DNA from: JACDAN01 sp963842235
Lineage (GTDB): Bacteria; Actinomycetota; Thermoleophilia; Gaiellales; Gaiellaceae
Assembly: GCA_963842235.1 (NCBI GenBank)
Contig: CAWJFT010000001.1
Location: 1,902,262 to 1,966,261, forward strand
DNA length: 64,000 bases
Direction of reading: 5' to 3'
Shown: in pieces, positions 17,538 to 26,177 of the stretch
Layout of the letters: the number at the start of each line of letters is the position of its first letter
Position numbering within the stretch: position 1 is the stretch's first letter
Program-made: the position numbers and the translations under genes
The notes under the pieces: generated by a model
Seen by the model: the letters and a program-made list of their open reading frames with translations, nothing else
Told to the model about the DNA's origin: nothing
The model's database searches: none

Positions 17538-18706
17538 TTAGGTGGCGAAGGCTTTGCCGGGATCGCCGGCGATCCGAGCGAGCAGTTCGGCGGCGCGGAG
17601 CGCTGCGCCGCCGGGGCCGCCGATCGCGCCCGGATGGGTTGCGTCGGCTCGCATGATGCGCTCCAGCGCGCTCCAGGCGTACGGCGCGCGGAGCAGGTTG
17701 AAGCTCAGGCGCGGGAAGCGCTCGAGCGCGAGCTTCGCCCTCCAGGACGCGGCTGCCTGGAGCGCGAGCGCGCGGCGCAGTTCGACTGCATAGCGCGAGA
17801 AATCGGACGTTCCGGCCGGCGATGACGTCCAGCGCTGCCTCCGACGGCGAGCTTCGCGCTGAGAAACGCCTCGTAGATCCCGTCGCCGGAGACCGGATCG
17901 ACGAGGCCGGCGGCGTCTCCGACGAGCGCCGTCTTGCCGCGGGCCGGCACTCGCCGCCGGCCGGCGCAGCGGGAGCCGGTAGCCGCGGAGATCCGCGACG
18001 GCGTCTTCGGGGATGCCGTGCTCGCTCGCAGAGCCGCCGGAGGTGCCGCCGCAGCTCCGGCCCCTGGTGCAGCCAGCCGCCGACGCCGACGTTGACGTGG
18101 TCTCCCTTCGGGAACACCCAGCCGTACCCGCCGGGCACGACGCCCATCTCCAGCACCGCCCGCCGCGCATAGCGGCTCCGCGAGACGTGTTCGTAGGGGA
18201 CGTTGCCCTCCAGCGCCACCTCGTGCTCATGGCCGTCGAGCCCGAAGGCTCTTGGCGGTGGGCCCGTTCACGCCGTCCGCGCCGATCACCGTGGTTGCCT
18301 CGATCCGCTCTCCGTCCACCGTCAGCGGCGAGAGCTCGACCCTCACGCCGTCGCGGAACTCCGCGCCGGCCTCGCGCGCCTGCTCGACGAGGTAGGCGTC
18401 GAGCCGGCGGCGCTGGGTCATGGCGATCAGCGGCCTCGAGGTCCGGCGCTCGAAGCGCCGCCGGTAGCCGAGGCCGAGCTCGAAGGTGTCCACCTCCTCC
18501 TCGACGACCGGATCGACCGAGAAGGGCAGCAGGCGCAGCGCGCGATAGGTCAGGCCGCCGCCGCACGGCTTGTCGCGCGGGAAGCGGGCCTTGTCAACGA
18601 GTAACACGCGCGCGTGCGCGCGCGAGAGACGGAAAGCGGCCGTGGAGCCGGCCGGGCCCGCTCCCACGACGACGGCATCGAATTGCTCCGACGGTACTAT
18701 GGTCAA
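17538..18706 (-). pseudogene. Geranylgeranyl-reductase family FAD oxidoreductase, multiply frameshifted
   Basis: TTG 18706 starts within the MFS stop codon (TTGA). The N-terminus has the Rossmann motif VVVGAGPAGSTAAFRLSRA, then PRDKPCGGGLT and VIGADGVNGPTAKSL. In further frames the chain continues VALEGNVPYEHVSRSRYARR, GYGWVFPKGDHVNVGVGGWL, GDAAGLVDPVSGDGIYEAFL (second FAD motif) and RRALALQAAASWRAKLALER, ending PGKAFAT at 17538. About five shifts are present. Family members saturate isoprenoid chains of membrane lipids or quinones. The substrate here cannot be deduced. Confidence 0.75.
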
Positions 18707-20001
18707 TCCCCTGGGGGTGTTCCCGAGTGGCCAAAGGGGACGGGCTGTAAACCCGTTGGCTCAGCCTTCGGAGGTTCGAATCCTCCCGCCCCCATGTCTC
18801 TGAGCCGCCAGATCCACACGATCGGAAGCAGGACGATCGCGGCGGCGCCAAGTGCAAGCGCGGCGACGCCGAGCGCCGTGAGCACGACCCCGCCGAGCAG
18901 CGCGAGCGCCGCACCGAGCAAAGAAGAGCCGAGATCGTTGAAGCCGAGCAGCTTGCCGCGCTCAGCCGGGACCGTCCTGTCGGCAAGCTGCGCCGTCGCC
19001 GCCACGAAGGACAGGTTCCAGCCGAGCCCGAGCCCGAAGAGGAGCACCGCGGTGGACGGAACGCTCTCGAAGAACTGCATGGCCGCGCAGGACACGGCCA
19101 TGATGGTCAGGCCACCGGCGAGCGCCGGCGTCCGTCCAATACGGTCGATCACCGACCCGACGACGAGGACGAGCGCGTACATCCCGAGCACGTGGGCCCC
19201 GATGATCGGGAAGACCAGATTCTGCTCGTGGTGCCGGTGATTGACGACGACGTAACCGGTCAGGTTCATCACCGACACCATCACGCCCATGCTCGCGAAG
19301 CCGGCGAGCAGCGCCGGGATGACTCCGGGGCGGCGGATGATCTCGCTGAGCGGCGCGGCTGGGGAGTCGACCGCCGTGTCGGCCGGCGAGAGCAGCTCAC
19401 CGATGCGCTTTGGATCCGGTCGGACGAAGGCTGCGAGTCCGAGCGCGATGAGGCTGACCCCGCCCGCGACGAGCCAGGGGATCGTCAGGACGCTCGCGTC
19501 GATCTCCTTGCCGGCGAAGAGCGGGCTGAAGACTGCGGGACCGAGGATCGCGCCGAACACGGCACCGGAAAGGACGTACGCGATCCCGCGCGCGCGTCGC
19601 TCCGGCGGGTACATGTCCCCGGCGGCCGTGCGGATGAGGAGCGCAACCCCACCGGAGGCGCCCACGAGGGAGAAGCCGGCGATCACGGGGACAGCCTGTT
19701 CCGTTGCCGTCCCGAGGGCGGTCAGGGCGCAGCCGATGGAGCCGAGCGCGAAGCCTGTGAGGATGATCGGGACACGGCCGAAGCGATCCATGGCCCATCC
19801 AGCCGGAAACGAGGACAGCGCCGAGGCGGTGAGGAAGATCGCCGGCCCCAGCCCGAGCAGCTTCTCGAAGCCGGTTACGAGGACGAATGTGAGAGAGGAG
19901 ACCGCCGCGACGAGTTGCAGGACGGCCGAATTGACGGCCATGACGCCCGCAAGAAGCGCGGTGTTCCGGCGGATTGGCAGGTCAACGGCAGGCGCGGCCA
20001 T
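18703..20001 (-). CDS. Major facilitator superfamily transporter
   Basis: ATG 20001 gives a protein of about 432 residues with twelve hydrophobic segments. The MFS A-like motif GWAMDRFGRVPIILTG lies between helices 2 and 3, and a second-half equivalent SVIDRIGRTPALAGG is visible. Substrate is unknown; an efflux role is likely from family habits. The C-terminus is odd: after WIWRLRDMGAG the frame runs antisense through tRNA-Tyr and stops at TGA 18703. The last 30 residues (GFEPPKAEPTGLQPVPF...) are therefore dictated by the tRNA. The stop overlaps the start of the following flavoprotein gene. Confidence 0.85.
   Translation of the reverse strand: MAAPAVDLPIRRNTALLAGVMAVNSAVLQLVAAVSSLTFVLVTGFEKLLGLGPAIFLTASALSSFPAGWAMDRFGRVPIILTGFALGSIGCALTALGTATEQAVPVIAGFSLVGASGGVALLIRTAAGDMYPPERRARGIAYVLSGAVFGAILGPAVFSPLFAGKEIDASVLTIPWLVAGGVSLIALGLAAFVRPDPKRIGELLSPADTAVDSPAAPLSEIIRRPGVIPALLAGFASMGVMVSVMNLTGYVVVNHRHHEQNLVFPIIGAHVLGMYALVLVVGSVIDRIGRTPALAGGLTIMAVSCAAMQFFESVPSTAVLLFGLGLGWNLSFVAATAQLADRTVPAERGKLLGFNDLGSSLLGAALALLGGVVLTALGVAALALGAAAIVLLPIVWIWRLRDMGAGGFEPPKAEPTGLQPVPFGHSGTPPGD
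18713..18794 (+). tRNA. tRNA-Tyr(GTA)
   Basis: A class II tRNA with a 7-bp acceptor stem (GGGGGTG with CGCCCCC, one G-U pair) is present. It has the anticodon loop CTGTAAA (anticodon GTA), a long variable arm and the T-arm GGTTCGAATCC. The discriminator is A at 18794 and CCA is not encoded. The gene lies entirely antisense to the 3' end of the MFS transporter gene. Confidence 0.95.
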
Positions 20002-20142
20002 CCGCTGATTCAAGCACGGGGAGCTCTCGTGGCTGTCAGGCGCTTCACCGCTGGGGCGGCGTGCGCTTGTGTCAATGGTTTGACGCTTCCTGTGTCGCAG
20101 GTGCGAACGACACGCGCGCCGCAGCTTTCTAGCTTGGTTCAC

Positions 20143-21072
20143 ATGGGATTCGTTCTCCGTATCGCGCTCGCCGGACTCGCCATCGGCGCGGCATTCGTCG
20201 CCACGCTCCCCACGGCATCCAAAGCCGCCTTCCCGGGCTTGAACGGCAGGCTCGCCTTCGCGACAAATCACGCAGGCGATGTCTTCAACTTCGACATCTA
20301 CTCCATGACACCAGGTGGAACCGGTCTCCTTCCGCTGACCGGCGACCCGGAAAGCGACTCGGGCCCTGAGTACTCACCGGACGGAAAGCGGATCGTCTTC
20401 ACCCGCCACCGGCCAGACGGGGGTACCGATATCTGGCTTATGCGCGCCGACGGTAGCGACGAGCAGCTGGTGGGCGGCTCGGTGGCGGGCGTCAGCCTCC
20501 CCGTCTGGTCTCCAAACGGGAACTGGATCGCCTTCGCGTACCAAAACGGCGGCACGTCGAGCAACTGGGACATCCTCAAGGCCAAGCTCGACGGGACCGA
20601 GATCATTGCGCTCGAGTTTCTTACCGATGACCCCGCAGACGACTTCGCGCCCGCCTGGTCTCCCACAGGCAATCGGATCGCCTTCGTGAGCGAGCGAGAC
20701 GGGAACGGCGAGATCTACACGATGCGTTCCGACGGAACCGCAGAGATGAACCTGACGAACAGTCCAGACTCGTATGACAGCAACCCCGATTGGTCGCCGA
20801 CTGGCGGACGCCTAGCCTTCGAGAGCGACCGAATCGGCGACCAGTTCGACATCTTCAAGATGCTCAACGACGGCAGCCACGTGCATCGTCTGACCACAAG
20901 CCCCGCGACCGACATCAACGCGTCCTGGTCGCCGAACGGAACGCGGATCGCCTTCCAGAGCTTTCGCGACGGCGACGCGGAGATCTTCACGATGTGGAGC
21001 GACGGCAGCCACCAGCTCCAGCGAACGCACAACACACTCATCGACCTCAACCCGGACTGGCAGCCTCGGTAG
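20143..21072 (+). CDS. Secreted TolB-like WD40/PD40 beta-propeller protein
   Basis: ATG 20143 opens a signal peptide (VLRIALAGLAIGAAFVATLP, then an Ala-rich cleavage region). The 309-residue protein contains six PD40 repeats of the form P-WSP-G--IAF-S-RDG--EIY-M-SDG----LT, as in TolB and related propellers. Examples are PEYSPDGKRIVFTRH, PAWSPTGNRIAFVSERDGN and DWSPTGGRLAFESDR. No enzymatic domain accompanies the propeller, so it may bind a protein or peptidoglycan outside the membrane. The upstream DNA is convergent with nothing close; tRNA-Thr begins 100 bp after its stop. Confidence 0.82.
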   Translation: MGFVLRIALAGLAIGAAFVATLPTASKAAFPGLNGRLAFATNHAGDVFNFDIYSMTPGGTGLLPLTGDPESDSGPEYSPDGKRIVFTRHRPDGGTDIWLMRADGSDEQLVGGSVAGVSLPVWSPNGNWIAFAYQNGGTSSNWDILKAKLDGTEIIALEFLTDDPADDFAPAWSPTGNRIAFVSERDGNGEIYTMRSDGTAEMNLTNSPDSYDSNPDWSPTGGRLAFESDRIGDQFDIFKMLNDGSHVHRLTTSPATDINASWSPNGTRIAFQSFRDGDAEIFTMWSDGSHQLQRTHNTLIDLNPDWQPR

Positions 21073-21172
21073 CGCGCCGGGCTGGCCTTAGTCCGAAGGG
21101 AGGCCACCGTGCCGGTCACAGCCTCTTGGGGTGTCGGCGAAGCGCCGGAACAGCGCCTAAACTGGCGGCTCC

Positions 21173-21245
21173 GCCCTCTTAGCTCAGTTGGTAGAGCACC
21201 TCCATGGTAAGGAGGGGGTCGACGGTTCGAGTCCGTCAGAGGGCT
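21173..21245 (+). tRNA. tRNA-Thr(GGT)
   Basis: A complete cloverleaf is present: acceptor GCCCTCT pairs with AGAGGGC, D-arm AGCTCAGTTGGTAGAGC, anticodon stem CCTCC/GGAGG with loop ATGGTAA (anticodon GGT), and T-arm GACGGTTCGAGTCCGTC. The discriminator is T, and CCA is not encoded. Its 3' half and downstream flank recur in decayed form at 49.15, 54.16 and 63.12 kb, so it is a likely integration target. Confidence 0.95.
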
Positions 21246-21384
21246 CTCAACTCGAGAAAGTACCTGCAGATCGCCTAGTTCTGTTGCCTGAGCCAGCACC
21301 CACAGAGCACCTCCCTCTAGCGCCGAGCCAATGTCCGAGATCGCCGGCCGTTCCGCAAAGGGTCTGCAAATCGTCCTGTTGCTC

Positions 21385-21423
21385 GACTACTCAGAGCACC
21401 TCGGTGGTACGGAGGGGCTCGAC
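21385..21423 (+). repeat. Decayed tRNA-Thr-like fragment
   Basis: The segment AGAGCACCTCGGTGGTACGG followed by AGGGGCTCGACG matches the D-arm end and anticodon arm of the tRNA-Thr 200 bp upstream at roughly four of five positions. It lacks acceptor and T arms. It is probably a relic of an attachment-site duplication, although chance cannot be excluded for so short a match. Confidence 0.4.
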
Positions 21424-21477
21424 GTTTTGGCTATGGCCGAAGCATCGAAAATCGCTGGAAAGAGGAACATCACCCGC

Positions 21478-22734
21478 TCATGCGTTCTCGACGAGCTCGC
21501 AGGTGAGCCCGTCGGGCACTCCATCCGTGCGGCGGTTGTAGTGCACACGCAGCACAGCCTCCGACCCCACCCGTAGCGGGTCGGGGAGCACCCACACCGA
21601 CGTCGCCCAGCTGGAGGTCGGCCACGTCCAGGGATCGAGGGTGTGCTCGATCGCCTCGAAGAGGGCGGCGCGGAACGTGACTGCGACGGCATTCACCGGG
21701 CCCGGCTCGTCGACGACGAGGTCGGCGCAGGCACGCACGGAGGCGTCCGCGAACGTCGCCAGATCCAGCGCCGCGAGCGTGACCGGTGGGCCGACGGGCG
21801 GCCAGGCCGCGACCACCTCTGCCTCGGTCGGCATGTTGACGGGGCCTGGGACGGCGGCGTCGAGCAGTGGTTGGAACTCCATCTCGTACAGCCGCCGCCA
21901 GCGCTGGACCGCCGACCGCCCGATCGCTCGCTGCCTGGCCTCGCCGTCTGGCAGGCGAAGGGGCCGCGCGAGCAGCGTGAGCCTGTACGGGATCAGCCGC
22001 GCGTCGGGTTTCAGCAGGCGGTGGCGGGCGTCGAGCGTGGTCTCGAGGATCTCCTCCTCGAACGGCTCGTTGCCGATGATCTCTGCAACCAGCAGGTCGG
22101 CCGGCTCGGGCAGCTCGATCTGGCGCGACCAGCCGGGAACGAGCGTGACCTTGTCCGTCACCCCGTTGGCGGCGAAGACCCTCCCAGCGACCTCCGCGAT
22201 GTCGCTGGCCTCGACCGCGTAGACGCGGCGTGCGCCCGACCGGGCCGCAGCGACGGCGAGTACCCCGCTCCCGGTGCCGATGTCGAGCACGACGTCGCCC
22301 GGTCGCACCGCCGCGACGAGCGCGGCGATGTAGTCCCCCGTCCTGCGGTCGTCGTGCAGCATCCGGGCGTGCTCCACCGGGTCGGCCCAGCCGCTTGTCG
22401 GCCCCCGGCCGGCGTCCGGCCGCACGAGGGCGCCTTCCTCGATCAGCATGTTGACGACGTTCATCGTCGGCGCGAAGTCGGTGGAGGGTGCCTCGCGCTC
22501 GAACCGCTCGATCGCCTCGCCGAGAGCCAGCGGCTGGGCGAACAACGACAAGGTTGCGTATCCGCGGGGCCCGAGGTCGACGGCCGTCCCGTCCGGCGCA
22601 TCGAGCAGGACATGCCCCGCCGCATCGAAGCGCGTTCGCACCCCCGGGGCGAGCTGCAAGAGCGTCTCCGGCGACAGGTGCGCATGGGGCAAGGTCTTCG
22701 ATCCTTTCGATGACCGAAGTACGCGGTCGGGCAT
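21478..22734 (-). CDS. PRMT-like class I methyltransferase with N-terminal PqqD-like domain
   Basis: The protein has 418 residues. Residues about 15-100 (HLSPETLLQLAPGVRTRFD to MLIEEGALV) resemble a PqqD/RRE winged helix, the peptide-binding module of RiPP enzymes. Residues about 130-260 are a SAM-binding fold with VVLDIGTGSGVLAVAAARSG and VYAVEAS. AEIIGNEPFEEEIL has the position and paired acidic residues of the protein-arginine methyltransferase double-E loop. The rest resembles the PRMT beta-barrel. It would methylate a peptide or protein substrate in the cytosol. A palindrome-box promoter lies upstream (22792-22823). No precursor peptide gene was recognised nearby. The PqqD assignment is by pattern. 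Confidence 0.75.
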   Translation of the reverse strand: MPDRVLRSSKGSKTLPHAHLSPETLLQLAPGVRTRFDAAGHVLLDAPDGTAVDLGPRGYATLSLFAQPLALGEAIERFEREAPSTDFAPTMNVVNMLIEEGALVRPDAGRGPTSGWADPVEHARMLHDDRRTGDYIAALVAAVRPGDVVLDIGTGSGVLAVAAARSGARRVYAVEASDIAEVAGRVFAANGVTDKVTLVPGWSRQIELPEPADLLVAEIIGNEPFEEEILETTLDARHRLLKPDARLIPYRLTLLARPLRLPDGEARQRAIGRSAVQRWRRLYEMEFQPLLDAAVPGPVNMPTEAEVVAAWPPVGPPVTLAALDLATFADASVRACADLVVDEPGPVNAVAVTFRAALFEAIEHTLDPWTWPTSSWATSVWVLPDPLRVGSEAVLRVHYNRRTDGVPDGLTCELVENA

Positions 22735-22791
22735 GGAGCTGGAGCCCGGTCAGTGCTACTCGCTAGTCTCCACTCGCCGCTACGGTCGTGA

Positions 22792-22823
22792 CATCGCCCA
22801 CAAGGCCCGTTCACCCGGGTGAA
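22792..22823 (-). promoter_or_regulatory. Composite palindrome-box site 1 (methyltransferase)
   Basis: The exact palindrome TTCACCCGGGTGAA (22810-22823) is followed on the minus strand, after 10 bp, by GGGCGATG. The site lies 58 bp upstream of the methyltransferase ATG and points toward it. Confidence 0.65.
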
Positions 22824-23003
22824 GCGGGAGCGGTGCTCCTCGACCGCGAGGCATCAGGTCAGCGAGACGTGAGCCGGCCGCACACGATTGCACTGCGACG
22901 AGGACGGTCGACGATCGTCAGGTCGATGACCGAGCCCCGTTACGACCTTTCTGGATCGCAGTCACCAGCTGTGGCTCGAGGGCGAGCCCGGCACAGCGAA
23001 CGC

Positions 23004-23035
23004 TTCACCTGGGTGATTGGCCATTCCGGGTGTAT
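23004..23035 (+). promoter_or_regulatory. Composite palindrome-box site 2 (ppk)
   Basis: TTCACCTGGGTGAT (23004-23017) is followed after 10 bp by GGGTGTAT on the plus strand, about 33 bp before the chosen ppk start. It is the least symmetrical member of the set. Confidence 0.6.
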
Positions 23036-23067
23036 TCGCTCGCGCCGCGCTGTGCGACCGTAGTTGT

Positions 23068-25230
23068 GTGCGGGATCAGACCTCGAGGTCGGTTGAGAAA
23101 CTGAGCCCGCCGAGGCCGAAGAAACGGGCAAAGGGGCTCCGGGCCGGAGAGGAGGCCGCCGCGGACGCTGTCCCTGCGGCCGGCCGCGAGACGCGATTCT
23201 TGAACCGCGAGCTCTCGGCGCTCGACTACAACGCGCGCGTGCTCGCGTGCGCCGCGGAGGCCCGGCGGCCGGCGCTCGAGCGCGCGCGGTTTCTCGCGAT
23301 CTTCAGCCGCAACCTGGACGAGTTCTTCCAGATCCGCGTCTCTGGACTGCGCGAGCAGCTCGGCGTCGGCGTGTCGGGCACGTCGCCGGACGGCATGAGC
23401 CCGCGAGAGCAGATCGACGCTATTCGGGAACGCGCGCAGGAGCTGGTCGCCACGCAGATGCAGCTCTTTGAACACGACGTGAAGCCCCTGCTCCATGCGG
23501 GCGGGGTACGGATCACGGACTGGGAGGACCTCAAGGAGGCCCAGCGCCAAGAGCTCCGACGCGTGTTCGATGACCGGATCTTTCCCGTCCTCACGCCGCT
23601 CGCGGTGGATCCTGCGCACCCGTTTCCGTACATCAGCGATCTGTCGCTGAACCTCGCAGTCGTCGTCCGACACCCGAGCAGCTCCACGCGCCGCTTCGCG
23701 CGCGTGAAAGTCCCGCCGCTCCTGCCACGATTCCTCAAGCTCTCCGGCGGGCGGAGGTTCGTGCTGATCGAGCAGGTGATCGCCGCCCATCTCGACCGGC
23801 TCTTCCCGGGAATGACGATCGTCGAGCACCAACTGTTCCGGGTCACGCGCGACGCCGACGTCGAGGTCGAGGTCGACGAGGCGGACGATCTCCTCGTCAC
23901 CCTGGAGTCGCTGCTGCGAGACCGGCAGCGGGCGCCCGAGGCCGTCCGGCTCGAAGTCGCGAGCTCGATGTCGCATCGGCTCGGCTCGATGCTTCTCCGC
24001 GAGCTGCACCTGGCGGCCTCCGATCTCTACTCGATCGACGGACCGCTCAATCTCGGCGATCTCTGGTCATTGACGGAGCTGAAGCGACCGGCCCTGAGTG
24101 CCAAGCCATGGCTCGGCGCAACCCCGCCCGAGCTTGGCAGCTCGATGGCCGCCCCTCACGACATCTTCGCCACGCTTCGCGCGCGCGAGGTGCTCGTACA
24201 GCACCCATACGACCGGTTCGCGACCTCTGTCGGGGCGCTCGTCGACCAGGCTGCCGACGACCCGGACGTGCTTGCGATCAAGCAGACGATTTACCGGACG
24301 TCCGACGAGGGCGAAGCCCCGATCGTGCGCTCGCTCGTGCGAGCTGCGGAACACGGAAAGGAGGTGGTCGCCCTCGTCGAGCTGACGGCCAGAGGTGACG
24401 AGGAGGCGAACATCGCCTGGGCGAGGACACTCGAGAAGGCGGGCGTCCACGTCGTCTACGGCGTCGTCGGGCTGAAGACACACGCCAAGACCATCCTCGT
24501 CGTACGCCGCGAGGGCGACACGATCCGCCGCTACTGCCATGTCGGCACCGGGAACTACAACCCGGCAACCGCAACGGTCTACGAAGATGTTGGTCTGCTC
24601 TCGGGCGATCCTGGGCTCACGTCGGACGTCGCCAACTTCTTCAACCGCCTCACCGGCTACTCGGATGGCAACGGATACAACAGCATCCTCGTCGCACCCG
24701 GCGGTGTGCGGCCCCGGTTGCTCGAGCTGATCCGGAAGGAGCAGAAGGCGGCGGACGGCCGGATCGTGATGAAGATGAACAACCTCACCGACCCCGAGAT
24801 CATCGACGCGCTCTACGCGGCGAATGCGGCGGGAACAGAGATCGACCTGATCGTCCGGGGCATCTGCTGCCTGCGCCCCGGCGTGGAGGGGCTCTCCGAG
24901 CGGATCCGCGTGCGCTCCATCGTCGGCCGCTTCCTGGAGCACTCCCGCATCCTCCGCTTCGGCAGCAACAACCGGGGCGCGCGGTACTACATCGGGTCCG
25001 CCGACCTTATGCCACGGAACCTCGACGGCCGCGTCGAGTGCATCGCGCCGGTGACGGATCCGACCCTCACGCTCCGGCTGGAGGAGATCTTGTCCGTGAA
25101 CCTGGCGGACGACGTGCTCGCCTGGGAACTAAGCCCCGACGGCTGGCACAAGGTGCCGACGAAGGTCGGGGTGAACGCCCACGAGCGGCTTCAAACGCTC
25201 GCCGACGAGCGCGCGCGCCGCGGCGACTGA
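23068..25230 (+). CDS. ppk1: Polyphosphate kinase 1
   Basis: The protein has about 720 residues, the usual Ppk1 length. The N-terminal domain begins RFLNRELSALDYNARVLACA and FSRNLDEFFQIRVSGLREQ. The catalytic phospholipase-D-like halves carry YGVVGLKTHAKTILVVRR, which holds the autophosphorylated His, with YCHVGTGNYNPATA and later GRFLEHSRILRFG. It reversibly polymerises the gamma-phosphate of ATP into polyphosphate. The frame is intact. GTG 23068 is preferred because an upstream TTG (23017) would lie inside the operator, but no strong Shine-Dalgarno decides it. Other polyphosphate-related genes (CYTH, SixA, CYTH-Ppx) lie further right. Confidence 0.95.
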   Translation: MRDQTSRSVEKLSPPRPKKRAKGLRAGEEAAADAVPAAGRETRFLNRELSALDYNARVLACAAEARRPALERARFLAIFSRNLDEFFQIRVSGLREQLGVGVSGTSPDGMSPREQIDAIRERAQELVATQMQLFEHDVKPLLHAGGVRITDWEDLKEAQRQELRRVFDDRIFPVLTPLAVDPAHPFPYISDLSLNLAVVVRHPSSSTRRFARVKVPPLLPRFLKLSGGRRFVLIEQVIAAHLDRLFPGMTIVEHQLFRVTRDADVEVEVDEADDLLVTLESLLRDRQRAPEAVRLEVASSMSHRLGSMLLRELHLAASDLYSIDGPLNLGDLWSLTELKRPALSAKPWLGATPPELGSSMAAPHDIFATLRAREVLVQHPYDRFATSVGALVDQAADDPDVLAIKQTIYRTSDEGEAPIVRSLVRAAEHGKEVVALVELTARGDEEANIAWARTLEKAGVHVVYGVVGLKTHAKTILVVRREGDTIRRYCHVGTGNYNPATATVYEDVGLLSGDPGLTSDVANFFNRLTGYSDGNGYNSILVAPGGVRPRLLELIRKEQKAADGRIVMKMNNLTDPEIIDALYAANAAGTEIDLIVRGICCLRPGVEGLSERIRVRSIVGRFLEHSRILRFGSNNRGARYYIGSADLMPRNLDGRVECIAPVTDPTLTLRLEEILSVNLADDVLAWELSPDGWHKVPTKVGVNAHERLQTLADERARRGD

Positions 25231-25277
25231 GCCGGTGGTCGGCTGACTCGACGAAGCGGGACACGACCACAGCGGCC

Positions 25278-25703
25278 TTACAGGTCCTTGCGGTACCAGC
25301 GGGCGGTGCTGCCGGCCGGACAGCCCTCGATCACGCCGACGGTCTCGTAGCCGAGCCGCTCGTAGAGGCCGGGCGCAAGCAGGTCGTAGGCGCGGAACTG
25401 GACGAGCGTGCAGCCCCGCCGCCGGGCTTCGGCTTCCGCGCCGGCCATGAGGGCCCGTGCCAGTCCGCGACCGCGGAGCGGCTCGTCGACCCACATCGCC
25501 TGTAGCTCACAGCACCCACCCCACACGATGCCGGAGATGCCGGCGACGATCCGGCCGTCGTCGTCCCGGACGAAGATCCCGAACTCCTCGTCTTCGCCCA
25601 GGCCGGCGGCGGCGATGGCAGCCGCCGCAACCCGCTCCTCGAGCAGCGCCAGGTCGGCCGGGTCCGGCGAGTCCTCGACGACGAGGCTGTCGGGGCTGTC
25701 CAC
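25278..25703 (-). CDS. GNAT family N-acetyltransferase
   Basis: The protein has 141 residues with the GNAT core. A beta4 strand ELQAMWVDEPLRGRGLARAL contains the R/Q-x-x-G-x-G/A acetyl-CoA loop (RGRGLA), followed by the helix AGAEAEARRRGC. The C-terminal APGLYERLGYETVGVIEG fits motif B. It is cytosolic with unknown substrate. GTG 25703 is the first in-frame start. It lies convergent with ppk1 and has no obvious operon partner. Confidence 0.82.
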   Translation of the reverse strand: MDSPDSLVVEDSPDPADLALLEERVAAAAIAAAGLGEDEEFGIFVRDDDGRIVAGISGIVWGGCCELQAMWVDEPLRGRGLARALMAGAEAEARRRGCTLVQFRAYDLLAPGLYERLGYETVGVIEGCPAGSTARWYRKDL

Positions 25704-25726
25704 CGCTTGAGCCCGGGCGCACGGTC

Positions 25727-26148
25727 CTACCTGGCGAGCATCTGCTCCATCAGCGCCGCGTTGTCGAAGTAGTTCCGGAAGGCAGAGATCTGTCGTCCCC
25801 GCTGAACTCCGCCACGAGCGCAGCCCCGAGCAGCAGCTCGCGGCCGTTCGGCTCGATCACGGTCTCCTCGTCGACCACGAACGGGCCAGAGAAGTCCGCA
25901 GTCACCCGGTATTCGGCGTAGCCCTTGTTCCCGACGATGTCGACGACATCGATCTTCAGGGACACGTTCGAGATGCTCGTTTCGCGCTCCGCGACCACTT
26001 CTGCCAGCTCGCCGCGCGAGGTGACCAGCATGTTCGGCGACCAGCCGCTCACATCCTCGGTGAACAGTTCCGGCAAGACGTCGACCTCGCCGCTGAAGCA
26101 GGCCTCGAGGGCTCTCTCCAGCACGTCGGCGCGACCATTCCGAGCCAT
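25727..26148 (-). CDS. SnoaL/NTF2-like protein, one C-terminal frameshift
   Basis: ATG 26148 has an excellent ribosome site (AAGGAGGTG). The sequence ALEACFSGEVDVLPELFTED and the strands YAEYRVTADFSGPFVV and ELLLGAALVAEFSGD fit the NTF2-like cone fold of SnoaL-type proteins, which bind or isomerise small ligands. A one-base shift near 25795 is needed to reach the conserved-looking ending ISAFRNYFDNAALMEQMLAR, TAG 25727-25729. Without it the protein ends slightly earlier. It precedes nothing obvious and follows the SHOCT gene on the same strand. Confidence 0.65.
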
Positions 26149-26177
26149 AACCACACCTCCTTCTGCAGTGTTGCGTC

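Noticed and set aside
19192..20142. Extension of the PD40 propeller frame far upstream
   Set aside because: It is antisense to the MFS gene; the signal peptide at ATG 20143 marks the real start.
21331..21576. Plus-strand frame MSEIAGRSAKGLQ...
   Set aside because: It overlaps the tRNA-like relic and the methyltransferase 3' end, and has no ribosome site or domain.
23005..24942. Long minus-strand frames opposite ppk1
   Set aside because: They are GC-driven antisense shadows with Arg/Ala-rich composition and no recognised domains.
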